Shown in pieces: positions 1-7,470 of a DNA stretch of 64,000 nt. This DNA is from Glycomyces niveus. Lineage in GTDB: Bacteria > Actinomycetota > Actinomycetes > Mycobacteriales > Micromonosporaceae. How positions within the stretch are numbered: the stretch's first letter is position 1; every line of letters starts with the position of its first letter. Where the stretch lies: assembly GCF_017592475.1 (NCBI RefSeq), contig NZ_JAGFNP010000010.1, forward strand, positions 62,001-126,000, written 5' to 3'. The notes below the pieces were generated by a model that had not been told where the DNA came from, ran no database searches, and saw nothing but the letters and a program-made list of their open reading frames with translations. The position numbers and the translations under genes are program-made.

Positions 1-46
1 GCACCAGGTAGGCTCCGATACAGGCGATCCGCACCGCCGCACCCGG

Positions 47-90
47 TTATCCCCAGTGCGCTCCAGCAAGTTTTCCACAGGTTATCCACA
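47..90 (+). promoter_or_regulatory. DnaA-box cluster
   Basis: Three boxes lie on the plus strand: TTATCCCCA (47-55, one mismatch), TTTTCCACA (71-79, one mismatch) and the perfect consensus TTATCCACA (82-90). Together with the box at 226-234 they mark a DnaA-binding region upstream of rpmH and, by inference, of dnaA. Confidence 0.75.
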
Positions 91-225
91 GGCCTTCAGC
101 TGGCCTGTGCACATGCGCGCCTTGTGACAATGTTTCCTGAATCACGGTCATGACCAGCGTTTTCTTGTGAACCTCGCGACGATGCCGTTCGGGTGGCAGC
201 GAAGTCGTCCACCATCGGGGCAAAG

Positions 226-234
226 TTATCCACA
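226..234 (+). promoter_or_regulatory. DnaA box (perfect)
   Basis: TTATCCACA matches the DnaA-box consensus exactly. It is the second perfect box in the dnaA-rpmH intergenic region. Confidence 0.75.
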
Positions 235-548
235 GGCAGCTCGCAGCGGTCGCGGCGCTCCTGCACAGGCCCGGATCGTCCGCGTGCGGCGCCTGTGAAC
301 ATGAACGGCGGCAGCGCCGAGGCAGGGGTCCGCGAGGGGCCACCCGCGGTGGCGACGGCCCGGACGCGGCGAGTAACATGAGCGAGTTGCCCTGTCGAAT
401 CAGAGGGGCATGCCACACCCGCCGCGCGCGGCGCGGGCCGCACATGAATGCCCTGCTAGGCTGTTCTCCGCGTCCCCGTAGCCCCGAACCGGGGCTGGGC
501 CCGAGGCCCGGCGCAGCAGCAACTTATTCGTAATGGGAGACATCCGTC

Positions 549-686
549 GTGAGCAAGCGCACCTACCAGCCGAACAACCGCCGTCGCAAGCGCACCCACG
601 GCTTCCGGCTGCGCATGCGGACCCGTGCCGGCCGCGCCATCGTCAACGCGCGCCGCAACAAGGGTCGCAAGCAGCTGACCGTCTGA
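549..686 (+). CDS. rpmH: 50S ribosomal protein L34
   Basis: The 45-residue product is a small, very basic protein of the large ribosomal subunit. It starts with GTG and begins MSKRTYQPNNRRRKRTHGF, the highly conserved L34 start; it ends RNKGRKQLTV. Length matches the family (44-47 aa). It is the first gene of the rpmH-rnpA-yidD-yidC series and lies 57 bp ahead of rnpA. The identification is essentially certain from sequence and position. Confidence 0.98.
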   Translation: MSKRTYQPNNRRRKRTHGFRLRMRTRAGRAIVNARRNKGRKQLTV

Positions 687-743
687 GCGCTTGCCTCCCG
701 GTCCCTTGCAGCCTCTAGGGGCCTCGACGAGGACGTGATCCAA

Positions 744-1169
744 GTGCTTCCAGCCGACGCGCGCATTCGCAGCAGCCGGGACTTCGGTTCGGCGCTCAAG
801 CGAGGCCGCCGCGCCGCCCGCGGCGGCGTCGTCGTGCACTGGGCACCTGCGACCGCCTCAAGCGAAGACATTGCGGCCCAGCCGCCGACACCGCCCGCCG
901 CCGATGCGAACCGCACGGCGCGGGCGGGTTTCGTCGTGTCCAAAGCCGTCGGCAACGCCGTCAAGCGCAACAAGGTGAAGCGCCGCCTCCGGCACGCCGT
1001 CGCCGCCGAACTGCCGCACTGGCCCCCCGGGACCGATGTCGTCGTCCGCGCCACCCCGCGCGCCGCCGAACGCGACTTCGCCCAGCTGCAGCGGGATCTC
1101 GCCGAGGCCGTCCAGGCGGCCCGGACCGGCAAGGGCCGCCGCCCCGACGAGCGCCGGAGCGCGCCATGA
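744..1169 (+). CDS. rnpA: Ribonuclease P protein component
   Basis: The product is the protein subunit of RNase P, which helps the catalytic RNA remove 5' leaders from pre-tRNAs. It is 141 aa from the chosen GTG. The basic helix reads NAVKRNKVKRRLR, close to the family RNR signature. An in-frame GTG at 735 would give three more residues, but the purine-rich GAGGA at 728-732 is too close to it. The start at 744 gives MLPADARIR, which fits the usual RnpA beginning. The stop overlaps the yidD start (ATGA), so the two are probably translated together. Confidence 0.95.
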   Translation: MLPADARIRSSRDFGSALKRGRRAARGGVVVHWAPATASSEDIAAQPPTPPAADANRTARAGFVVSKAVGNAVKRNKVKRRLRHAVAAELPHWPPGTDVVVRATPRAAERDFAQLQRDLAEAVQAARTGKGRRPDERRSAP

Positions 1170-1498
1170 CGCACGCCGCAGCCGAGACCGCCCCCCTCTC
1201 GGCCGAGACCCCTTCGCGCACCGGCGGAAGCATCGCCGTGCGAGTGGTCGCGGCCCCCGTCGTCGCGTACCGTCGGTGGATAAGCCCCGCGCTACCCGCC
1301 CGCTGCCGCTTCTACCCCAGTTGCAGCGCATATACCCTTGAGGCGCTGTCCAAGCACGGAGCCGTACGTGGCATATGGTTGAGCCTGCGACGGCTGGGCC
1401 GGTGCCACCCCTTTCATCCGGGGGGTCATGACCCCGTACCCCCACGGCATGACCGCGATTTGCATTCGAAGACTGAGCAGACTGGAGTCCGCAAGTGA
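1166..1498 (+). CDS. yidD: Membrane protein insertion efficiency factor YidD
   Basis: This is a small (110 aa) membrane-associated factor that assists YidC-dependent insertion. The family core is visible as RCRFYPSCSAYTLEAL, followed by RLGRCHPFHPGGHDPVP. The first 25-30 residues are an extra, poorly conserved N-terminal stretch. It overlaps rnpA by 4 bp upstream, and its stop TGA overlaps the yidC ATG at 1498. It is therefore embedded in a tightly coupled operon. Confidence 0.95.
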   Translation: MTHAAAETAPLSAETPSRTGGSIAVRVVAAPVVAYRRWISPALPARCRFYPSCSAYTLEALSKHGAVRGIWLSLRRLGRCHPFHPGGHDPVPPRHDRDLHSKTEQTGVRK

Positions 1499-2598
1499 TG
1501 GAGTGGGCCTACGACGGCGTGTCCTGGGTACTGCTGCGATGGCATGACCTCTGGACGAAGGTCTTCGGCAGCGACAACGGCTTCCTGGCCACCGACTGGG
1601 CCTGGGTCCTCGCCATCGTCGGCGTCGTCATCACCCTGCGCATCATCCTCTTCCCGCTCTTCGTGAAGCAGATCCAGTCGCAGCGCGCGATGCAGAAGCT
1701 CGCCCCCGAGATCAAGGCACTCCAGGAGCGCTACAAGGGCGACCGGGAAACGCTCCAGAAAGAGATGATGGAGCTGTACCGGAAGGAGAAGGCGAACCCG
1801 CTCATGGGCTGCCTTCCCATCCTCATCCAGATGCCGGTCTTCCTGGCGCTGTTCCACATCCTGCGCCGCCCCGACCCGGACCAGACGAAGTTCACGGACT
1901 CCTACGGCTGGACCGGCATCGACGCGGGCCCGCTCTCGGACTGGAACTCGTACGTCCACGCGAAGCTCTTCGGCGCCCCGTTCTGGAGCACCTTCCTCAC
2001 CCCGGGAGACCAGCTCGAGCAGGTCGGCGCCTCCGCGCTCGACGTCAAGCTCGTGGCCGGCATCCTCGGCGCCACGATGATCCTCACGACCTTCCTGACC
2101 ACGCGTCAGATGATCCTGAAGACCGGCTGGAACGAGGACCCGAACCAGCGGATGATCCAGAAGGTGATGCTCTACGGCATCCCCGTCATCATGATCTTCT
2201 CCGCCGGCGCCTTCCCGATCGGCGTGGTCATCTACTGGACCGTGAACAACCTGTTCTCGCTCGGTCAGCAGCAGTACGTGCTGCACAAGTACCCGCCGCC
2301 CGCGCAGAATGCGGCGACCAAGCCGCCGAAGCCCGGCTCGAAGGCCCACGAGCAGATGCTCCAGGAGCAGCGCGAGGCCGAGCAGCGCCGCAAGGAGCTC
2401 GCCCCGAAGCCGGGCGCGAAGCCGAAGCAGGCCCCGAAGAAGCCGGCGGCGACCACGAACGCGAACGGCTCCGACTCTTCGACCGGCGAGGTCAAGGGCG
2501 GACCCGGTTCGGGCAAGAACCTCTCACGGGCGGAACGCATCGCACGGGCCAAGAAGGTCAGCGGCGCGCAGCAGGCCTCCAAGAAGAAAAAAGGCTAG
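1498..2598 (+). CDS. yidC: Membrane protein insertase YidC
   Basis: YidC (366 aa) inserts proteins into the cytoplasmic membrane alone or with SecYEG. The Gram-positive/actinobacterial short form is seen. It has a first TM segment near residues 30-55 and a cytoplasmic helical hairpin rich in K/R/E (about 60-105). Further TM segments follow (about 105-125, 180-205, 225-260), then a long basic, Ala/Pro/Lys-rich C-terminal tail that could contact ribosomes. ATG 1498 is preferred over GTG 1495 because of the TGGAG at 1483-1487 and the coupling with yidD. Confidence 0.96.
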   Translation: MEWAYDGVSWVLLRWHDLWTKVFGSDNGFLATDWAWVLAIVGVVITLRIILFPLFVKQIQSQRAMQKLAPEIKALQERYKGDRETLQKEMMELYRKEKANPLMGCLPILIQMPVFLALFHILRRPDPDQTKFTDSYGWTGIDAGPLSDWNSYVHAKLFGAPFWSTFLTPGDQLEQVGASALDVKLVAGILGATMILTTFLTTRQMILKTGWNEDPNQRMIQKVMLYGIPVIMIFSAGAFPIGVVIYWTVNNLFSLGQQQYVLHKYPPPAQNAATKPPKPGSKAHEQMLQEQREAEQRRKELAPKPGAKPKQAPKKPAATTNANGSDSSTGEVKGGPGSGKNLSRAERIARAKKVSGAQQASKKKKG

Positions 2599-2658
2599 GG
2601 GGACGGTCCGCGGACGCGCAGTCGCCGCAGGATCAGCCACAATGGTGCAAACTAGGCT

Positions 2659-2664
2659 TATAAC
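2659..2664 (+). promoter_or_regulatory. Possible -10 element ahead of jag
   Basis: The 90-bp yidC-jag gap contains an unusually AT-rich stretch with TATAAC at 2659-2664, inside a CTAG-flanked inverted repeat. No good -35 is apparent. It may give jag-rsmG a promoter of its own; this is inference. Confidence 0.35.
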
Positions 2665-2688
2665 TAGCGATAGGACGAGTTGGCAATT

Positions 2689-3183
2689 ATGGGAGCAACG
2701 GTGCGGGAGGACGAGGTGGCCTCCGAAGACGACCTGTTTGAGCAGAGCGAAGTGGCGGCCGACTACATGGAAGGCCTCCTGGACATCCTCGACCTCGACG
2801 GGGACATCGACGAACTGGTGGTCGGCGACCGTCCTCAGGTCGAGATCGTCGGCGAAGACCTCGGCGGCCTCGTCGGCCCCAAGGGCCAGACCCTCGAGGC
2901 GCTGCAGGAGCTCTGCCGTCTCGCGGTGTACCGCAAGACCGGCGACCACTCGCGCCTGATGCTCGACATCGGGGGCTACCGCGCCGGGCGCCGCAAGAAG
3001 CTCGCGGAGCTGGCCGAGAAGACCGCGCAGAAGGTCATCGACAGCGGCGAAGTCGTGAAGCTGGACCCGATGAGCGCCTTCGAGCGCAAGTGCGTCCACG
3101 ACGTCATCAACGCCACGGACGGCGTCCAGAGCGAGTCGGAGGGCGCCGAGCCGCGCCGCCGGGTCGTCGTGAAGCCGGAGTAG
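2689..3183 (+). CDS. jag: Jag/KhpB family RNA-binding protein (KH + R3H)
   Basis: The 164-residue protein has a KH domain with its GPKG loop (within LGGLVGPKGQTLEAL, about residue 60-75) and a C-terminal R3H-type motif, ERKCVHD (about 125-135). KhpB/Jag proteins bind RNA and influence cell elongation and division. They sit beside yidC in many Gram-positives, as here. ATG 2689 was chosen over an in-frame TTG at 2680, because the purine-rich GGACGAG at about 2673-2679 is correctly spaced only for the ATG. rsmG follows after 12 bp. Confidence 0.93.
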   Translation: MGATVREDEVASEDDLFEQSEVAADYMEGLLDILDLDGDIDELVVGDRPQVEIVGEDLGGLVGPKGQTLEALQELCRLAVYRKTGDHSRLMLDIGGYRAGRRKKLAELAEKTAQKVIDSGEVVKLDPMSAFERKCVHDVINATDGVQSESEGAEPRRRVVVKPE

Positions 3184-3195
3184 GAACAAGCGCAT

Positions 3196-3879
3196 ATGAC
3201 TGAGGAGCCGACGGGCTCCGAATCCGCCGAGGCCAATGTTTCACGTGAAACATTGGCCTCTGTGTTCGGAGCAGACGACGACCGAATCGCCCTGGCCGAG
3301 GCTTATGTCGGCCTCTTGTCGACCATCGGCATCGAGCGCGGCCTCATCGGGCCGCGCGAGGTGCCGCGGCTGTGGGGTCGGCACGTGCTGGGCAGCGCCG
3401 TGGTCGAGGAACTCATCCCCGAGAAGGCCGACGTGATCGACGTCGGCTCCGGCGGGGGGCTGCCGGGCATCCCGCTCGCCATCGCGCGACCGGACCTGTG
3501 GGTCACCCTCGTGGAGCCGATGCAGCGCCGCGTGGACTTCCTGACCGAGGTGATCGAGGCGCTCGGCGTGAGCAACGTCGAGGTGCTGCGTGCCCGCGCC
3601 AACGAGGTCGACCCGAAGGGGCAGGCCGATGTCGTGGTCTCGAGGGCGGTCGCGCCGCTGGCGAAGCTCGTCGGCTGGTGCCTGCCCCTCGCCCGAGTGG
3701 GCGGTTCGATGCTGGCGATCAAGGGCCAGGGCGCTTCGCTCGAGGTGACTGAGAGCGCGGGGCTCATCAAGCGCACGGGCGGTGGCAAGGCCGCGATTCT
3801 CACCTGCGGCGAGTCCAAACTCTCGGACCCCGACTTCACCGTCCCCGCAACGGTGGTGAAGATCGAGCGGGTGCGCTGA
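3196..3879 (+). CDS. rsmG: 16S rRNA (guanine-527-N7)-methyltransferase RsmG
   Basis: RsmG (227 aa) uses S-adenosylmethionine to methylate G527 of 16S rRNA. The SAM-binding loop DVGSGGGLPGIPLAI is at about residues 82-96, and the family motif VVSRAVAPL is at about 148-156. The first 20 residues are not conserved and carry a perfect parS site, which encodes VSRET. Position between jag and parA is the standard origin-region order. Loss of this enzyme gives low-level streptomycin resistance in other bacteria (known for the family). Confidence 0.95.
   Translation: MTEEPTGSESAEANVSRETLASVFGADDDRIALAEAYVGLLSTIGIERGLIGPREVPRLWGRHVLGSAVVEELIPEKADVIDVGSGGGLPGIPLAIARPDLWVTLVEPMQRRVDFLTEVIEALGVSNVEVLRARANEVDPKGQADVVVSRAVAPLAKLVGWCLPLARVGGSMLAIKGQGASLEVTESAGLIKRTGGGKAAILTCGESKLSDPDFTVPATVVKIERVR
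3229..3260. promoter_or_regulatory. parS site 1, inside rsmG, within a 32-bp perfect palindrome
   Basis: The 16-bp site TGTTTCACGTGAAACA at 3237-3252 is the consensus ParB-binding site. The symmetry extends to a perfect 32-bp palindrome (GAGGCCAA... mirrored). It lies in the rsmG coding region and is read as VSRET. Confidence 0.95.
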
Positions 3880-3905
3880 CCAAGGGCCCCAACGACCTTT
3901 GGTCA
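3877..3905. terminator. Imperfect hairpin at the end of rsmG
   Basis: TGACCAAGG at the rsmG stop can pair with CCTTTGGTCA with one bulged base. It is weak alone and probably secondary to the stronger hairpin at 3933-3969. Confidence 0.4.
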
Positions 3906-3932
3906 CATGATCTCGAATAACCCTGTACCGCA

Positions 3933-3969
3933 ACGGATGCCGCGATGAGACCCTCATCGCGGCATCCGT
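3933..3969. terminator. Strong hairpin between rsmG and parA
   Basis: A perfect 17-bp stem (3933-3949 with 3953-3969) has a 3-base loop and lies 54 bp after rsmG. There is no long T-run, which is common for terminators of high-GC actinomycetes. It should separate rsmG from parAB transcription. Confidence 0.7.
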
Positions 3970-4053
3970 CATTGTGGCTTCTACGCTTTGCGCTCGGCGG
4001 ACTGCGGTGCGTTCGGATAGTGTATGGCTCGTAAGCTTCTCCGAGCAGGGTCA

Positions 4054-4069
4054 TGTTTCACGTGAAACA
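4054..4069. promoter_or_regulatory. parS site 2, just upstream of parA
   Basis: Perfect TGTTTCACGTGAAACA, ending 15 bp before the chosen parA start. ParB bound here could also repress the parAB operon (inference). Confidence 0.95.
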
Positions 4070-4084
4070 TCCGGCCCGTAGTCT

Positions 4085-5377
4085 GTGGCGGTGAACGTGC
4101 GCGACCCCCTTCCCTCTCCTTCTGAAGACCATGAAGATCGTGAGCACCAGAACTCCCTTGGCGGCGATACCCCTGCCGAACGACGCATCAGAAGCCTCCT
4201 CGATGCGGCGGTGAGCGAGGAGGCGCCCCCCACGCGGCGCCACCGCTATCGAGAAACTTCACCGGCGCCGGGTGGCGCAGCCCCGAGCTTCGGCCAAGGT
4301 GGGCCAGAATCGGTGACGATGGAGTCCGGTGCGAACGGCGGCACGTCGCCAGCAGGACGGACTGACAACGGGGGGGACGGGATGCGGAGATCCACATCGC
4401 AACGAGGCCGGCATCTGGCACCGGAAGCAGCGGCGAAGACGAAGACCGAGGCGCCGGTGCCGCACCAACCCGAACCGCCCCTTGATGACGACCTGCCGCT
4501 CGCGCGCGAGGCGCAGCGGGCCGTGCGGGTGCTCAACCCTTCGGGCAGCGTGACGATGCCGCGGCCGCCGCGCCGCCGGGTCTTCGCCGTCGCCAACCAG
4601 AAGGGCGGCGTCGGCAAGACCACCAGCACCGTGAACCTCGCGGTCGCCTTGGCGCTGCACGGGAACCGGGTGATGGTCATCGACCTCGACCCGCAGGGGA
4701 ACGCCTCCACCGGTCTCGGCGTCGAGCACGGGGCGGGCACGCCGAGCGTGTACGAGGCGGTCGTGGAAGGCATGCCGCTCGACGAGATCGCGGTGCCCGT
4801 CGACGGCATCCCCTCGCTCTACTGCGTCCCGGCCACCATCGACCTCGCCGGCGCCGAAGTCGAACTCGTCAATGTGGTCGCCCGCGAAGGCCGCCTCGAG
4901 AAGAGCATCGAGACCTTCAGCGGGGAACTCGACTACATCTTCATCGACTGCCCGCCGTCCCTCGGCCTGCTGACGGTGAACGCGCTCGTGGCGGCCGAGG
5001 AGGTGCTGATCCCGATCCAGTGCGAGTACTACGCGCTTGAAGGCCTCGGCCAGCTCCTGCGGAACATCGAGCTCATCAAGGCGCACCTGAACGCGCGCCT
5101 GCGCGTCTCCACGATCCTGCTCACCATGTACGACAAGCGGACCAAGCTCGCCGATCAGGTGGAGCAGGAGGTGCGCGGTCACTTCAGCGAGATCGTGCTC
5201 GACGCGGTCGTGCCGCGCAGCGTGCGCGTCTCCGAGGCGCCCGGGTACGGGCAGTCGATCATGACGTACGACCCCGGCTCGCGGGGTGCGACGAGCTATT
5301 TCGAAGCGGCCGAGGAGATCGCGCGCCGCGGCGCGAAGCTCTCCCGACGCGGCAAGAACCAGAAGGGCGGGAACTAG
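4085..5377 (+). CDS. parA: Chromosome-partitioning ATPase ParA (Soj family)
   Basis: ParA is a deviant-Walker ATPase that moves ParB-parS complexes and so segregates the origin region. Signature KGGVGKTT is at residues 173-180, DLDPQGNAS follows near 205, and FIDCPPSLGLLT is near 290. The 430-aa protein has an unusually long N-terminal region (about 165 residues) that is polar and low-complexity. The start is uncertain: GTG 4085 is used, but ATG 4319 or ATG 4381 (behind a G-rich stretch) would give shorter, more typical proteins. parB begins 3 bp after the stop. Confidence 0.93.
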   Translation: MAVNVRDPLPSPSEDHEDREHQNSLGGDTPAERRIRSLLDAAVSEEAPPTRRHRYRETSPAPGGAAPSFGQGGPESVTMESGANGGTSPAGRTDNGGDGMRRSTSQRGRHLAPEAAAKTKTEAPVPHQPEPPLDDDLPLAREAQRAVRVLNPSGSVTMPRPPRRRVFAVANQKGGVGKTTSTVNLAVALALHGNRVMVIDLDPQGNASTGLGVEHGAGTPSVYEAVVEGMPLDEIAVPVDGIPSLYCVPATIDLAGAEVELVNVVAREGRLEKSIETFSGELDYIFIDCPPSLGLLTVNALVAAEEVLIPIQCEYYALEGLGQLLRNIELIKAHLNARLRVSTILLTMYDKRTKLADQVEQEVRGHFSEIVLDAVVPRSVRVSEAPGYGQSIMTYDPGSRGATSYFEAAEEIARRGAKLSRRGKNQKGGN

Positions 5378-5380
5378 TCG

Positions 5381-6478
5381 ATGGCTGCGGCGAAACGCGG
5401 AGGGCTCGGTCGCGGACTGGGGGCGCTCATCCCGACCGGTCTGGCCGAGACCACGACGACCACGGTTGCAAACGGCACTGAGGAGCCCGAAGAAGCTCTC
5501 GCTCCGGTCGCGACGCCCCGGCAGGCGGCCCCGAAATCGAGTAGTAGAAGCAAGGGCGATGTTTCACGTGAAACAACGACTCCCGCCGAGCCTGATGTTT
5601 CACGTGAAACATCGGACGGACCGGATCTCGTCCCGGTGCCGGGCGCGAGTTTCCAGCTGATCCCGATCACGGACATCGGCACGAACCCGAAGCAGCCCCG
5701 CCAGATCTTCGACGACGAGCACCTCATCGAACTCCAGACCTCCCTCACCGAGGTCGGGATGCTCCAGCCGATCGCGGTGCGCGAGCGGACTCCGGACGAG
5801 CCGCGCGAGGACGGCGCCCGCTTCGAGCTCGTCATGGGGGAGCGGCGGCTCCGAGCCGCGACGGCCCTCGGCTGGGACGCGGTCCCGGCGATCGTGCGCC
5901 GCACCGCCGACGAGGAATTGCTCCGCGAGGCGCTGCTCGAGAACATCCACCGCGTGCAGCTGAACCCGCTCGAAGAGGGCGCGGCGTATCAGCAACTCCT
6001 CGAAGAGTTCAACGTGACGCAGGAGGAGCTGGCCAAGAAGATCGGGCGCAGCCGCCCGACGATCGCCAACATGATCCGTCTCCTCAGCCTCCCGCCGACC
6101 GTGCAGACGAAGGTCGCCGCGGGTGTCCTCACTGCCGGCCACGCGCGGGCGCTCCTCGGCCTCGACAGCCCGGACTCGCAGGAGCACATCGCCGAGCGGA
6201 TCATCAGCGAGGGCCTGTCGGTGCGGAGCACCGAGGAACTCGTGACGGCGAACCGCTTGGAAGAGAAGCCGGAGCTCGACGAGCCCCGCAGCGCCTCCGG
6301 GCGCAACGCGAAGGACCGCATCAAGGCGCCCGGTCTCGAGGAGCTGAAGGAACGCCTCTCGGATCATTTCGAGACGCAGGTGGCGATCTCCTGGGGCCGC
6401 AAGAAGGGCAAGATCACCATCGAGTTCGGCTCGCTCGCGGACCTCGACCGGATCGTCGAGCAGATCGGGGTCGAGTAA
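5381..6478 (+). CDS. parB: Chromosome-partitioning protein ParB
   Basis: ParB (365 aa) is a CTP-dependent clamp that loads at parS and spreads. The N-terminal ParA-contact motif GGLGRGLGALIP is at residues 7-18. A disordered linker follows that contains two parS sites in its own DNA. The ParB/Srx fold includes GERRLRAA near 152-160, and a helix-turn-helix (TQEELAKKIGRSRPTIANM) is at about 210-230. The C-terminal dimer domain ends at 365. It is translated just after parA and followed by a parS-bearing hairpin. Confidence 0.97.
   Translation: MAAAKRGGLGRGLGALIPTGLAETTTTTVANGTEEPEEALAPVATPRQAAPKSSSRSKGDVSRETTTPAEPDVSRETSDGPDLVPVPGASFQLIPITDIGTNPKQPRQIFDDEHLIELQTSLTEVGMLQPIAVRERTPDEPREDGARFELVMGERRLRAATALGWDAVPAIVRRTADEELLREALLENIHRVQLNPLEEGAAYQQLLEEFNVTQEELAKKIGRSRPTIANMIRLLSLPPTVQTKVAAGVLTAGHARALLGLDSPDSQEHIAERIISEGLSVRSTEELVTANRLEEKPELDEPRSASGRNAKDRIKAPGLEELKERLSDHFETQVAISWGRKKGKITIEFGSLADLDRIVEQIGVE
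5560..5575. promoter_or_regulatory. parS site 3, inside parB
   Basis: Perfect TGTTTCACGTGAAACA in the linker-coding part of parB, read as VSRET. Its centre is 36 bp from parS site 4. Confidence 0.95.
5596..5611. promoter_or_regulatory. parS site 4, inside parB
   Basis: Perfect TGTTTCACGTGAAACA, again read as VSRET and in the same codon phase as sites 1 and 3. Paired with site 3 at 36-bp spacing. Confidence 0.95.
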
Positions 6479-6500
6479 GACGGCGCCGGGCGAAGACGGA

Positions 6501-6540
6501 AAATCGGGGCGATGTTTCACGTGAAACATCGCCCCGATTT
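6501..6540. terminator. parS site 5 at the tip of a 40-bp perfect palindrome after parB
   Basis: A perfect 20+20-bp inverted repeat runs from AAATCGGGGCGATG to its mirror CATCGCCCCGATTT, with TGTTTCACGTGAAACA at its centre (6513-6528). It lies 22 bp after parB and ends in A/T-rich flanks on both strands. That makes it a likely bidirectional terminator between parB and the converging acetyltransferase gene as well as a ParB site. Confidence 0.85.
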
Positions 6541-6571
6541 CTTGGTATCCGTTGCTCTTCTAGTGCCTTGG

Positions 6572-7147
6572 CTAGGAGAGCTCCCGCCACATGATGATGT
6601 CGTCCCGGTAGTCGTCGTCCGCCATGCGCACGGCGCGCGGCAGTCGGCCGACTTCACTGAATCCGTGCCGCCGGTAGAAGGCGTCGGCACCGGTGCCCGA
6701 GCGGACCTTGAGGGTCAGCGCGCCGAGCTTGAGTTCTTCGCGAGCGACTTGGTCGACTGCCGCCAGGAGCTTGCCGCCGAGACCGCCGCCTTGCTTGGCG
6801 GGGTCGACCTGGACGTGGCGGATGGTCCGCCAGCCCTGGCGCGGCGGGCTGTCGTTTGATGTGAGAACACACCAAGCGACAATGGCGGCTCCTTCCTTTA
6901 GAGCGACCAGCGTGTCAGTCCGGTCGATCACTCGCGCGAGAATGGAAACGGTGTGAGGGCGAACCTCTTCGATGTTGACCGGCGGGACGAACCCGACGGA
7001 ACCGCCGGCGTTCGTCACTCTCACCCAGAGATGGCTGAGTTCGTCAACGAGCGCGGCAGTCACCGGCGGGTCCACGAGCACGGCGATGTCGCCGCCCGAA
7101 ACGGGCGACGCCTCCGGCGTGGAGCTGTCAGTAACTGTTGCTTGCAC
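6572..7147 (-). CDS. GNAT family N-acetyltransferase
   Basis: The 191-residue protein has a single GNAT fold. It carries the acetyl-CoA loop around HVQVDPAKQGGGLGGKLL (about 117-134) and a C-terminal FYRRHGFSEVGR motif (about 163-174). Substrate cannot be told from sequence. The GTG start at 7147 is supported by GGAAGG a few bases upstream. It converges on parB, with the parS hairpin between them. A role in segregation is not implied; this looks like an independent gene. Confidence 0.8.
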   Translation of the reverse strand: MQATVTDSSTPEASPVSGGDIAVLVDPPVTAALVDELSHLWVRVTNAGGSVGFVPPVNIEEVRPHTVSILARVIDRTDTLVALKEGAAIVAWCVLTSNDSPPRQGWRTIRHVQVDPAKQGGGLGGKLLAAVDQVAREELKLGALTLKVRSGTGADAFYRRHGFSEVGRLPRAVRMADDDYRDDIIMWRELS

Positions 7148-7149
7148 GC

Positions 7150-7470
7150 CTTCCAGCTTGCCCTACGGACCGGCCCTGCCGACAGTCCCTTCCCGCCATA
7201 TGGGCGCACGTCACTATCGGCCCCCAAACCCGCGATCTGACGATGATTGCCCTGGTTCGCGCAGTAGATGTCAGTCCACTATCGGGTGTCGATCCTGCGA
7301 CGCGCCGCGTAACCTCGTGGAAATCTGCCAAAAGGTCGATTCCGGCTGTTTCCAGTCTCGCATTCATGCGGTATTTTTCGATAGTGGCATCTGCGAGTAC
7401 CCCCGGCCCGAATTCCCCGACCGACCTGACGAGCCAGAGCCGACAGCACCCGACTCCGTCTTCGAACAGC
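7150..7470. other. Intergenic stretch between the GNAT gene and the HIT-like gene
   Basis: About 320 bp of somewhat lower GC than its neighbours. An open frame on the plus strand extends back through it, but its composition does not look coding. It probably contains two divergent promoters. AT-rich TATTTT at 7371-7376 and GATAGT near 7380 are possible -10 elements; no clear pair was found. Confidence 0.4.

Larger units (their letters stand above)
1..548. other. dnaA-rpmH intergenic region (origin side), no gene seen
   Basis: I see no convincing gene in these 548 bases. They hold at least two perfect DnaA boxes and two near-matches, in the position where the region between the divergent dnaA and rpmH genes lies in many bacteria. 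dnaA is inferred to start left of base 1 on the minus strand. The rpmH promoter should also be here; a TAGGCT hexamer at 457-462 is a possible -10, but no matching -35 was found. In actinomycetes oriC itself is usually between dnaA and dnaN, outside this window, so these boxes may serve dnaA autoregulation. Confidence 0.7.

Noticed and set aside
1..240. oriC itself
   Set aside because: DnaA boxes are real but few; in actinomycetes oriC normally lies between dnaA and dnaN, outside this window.
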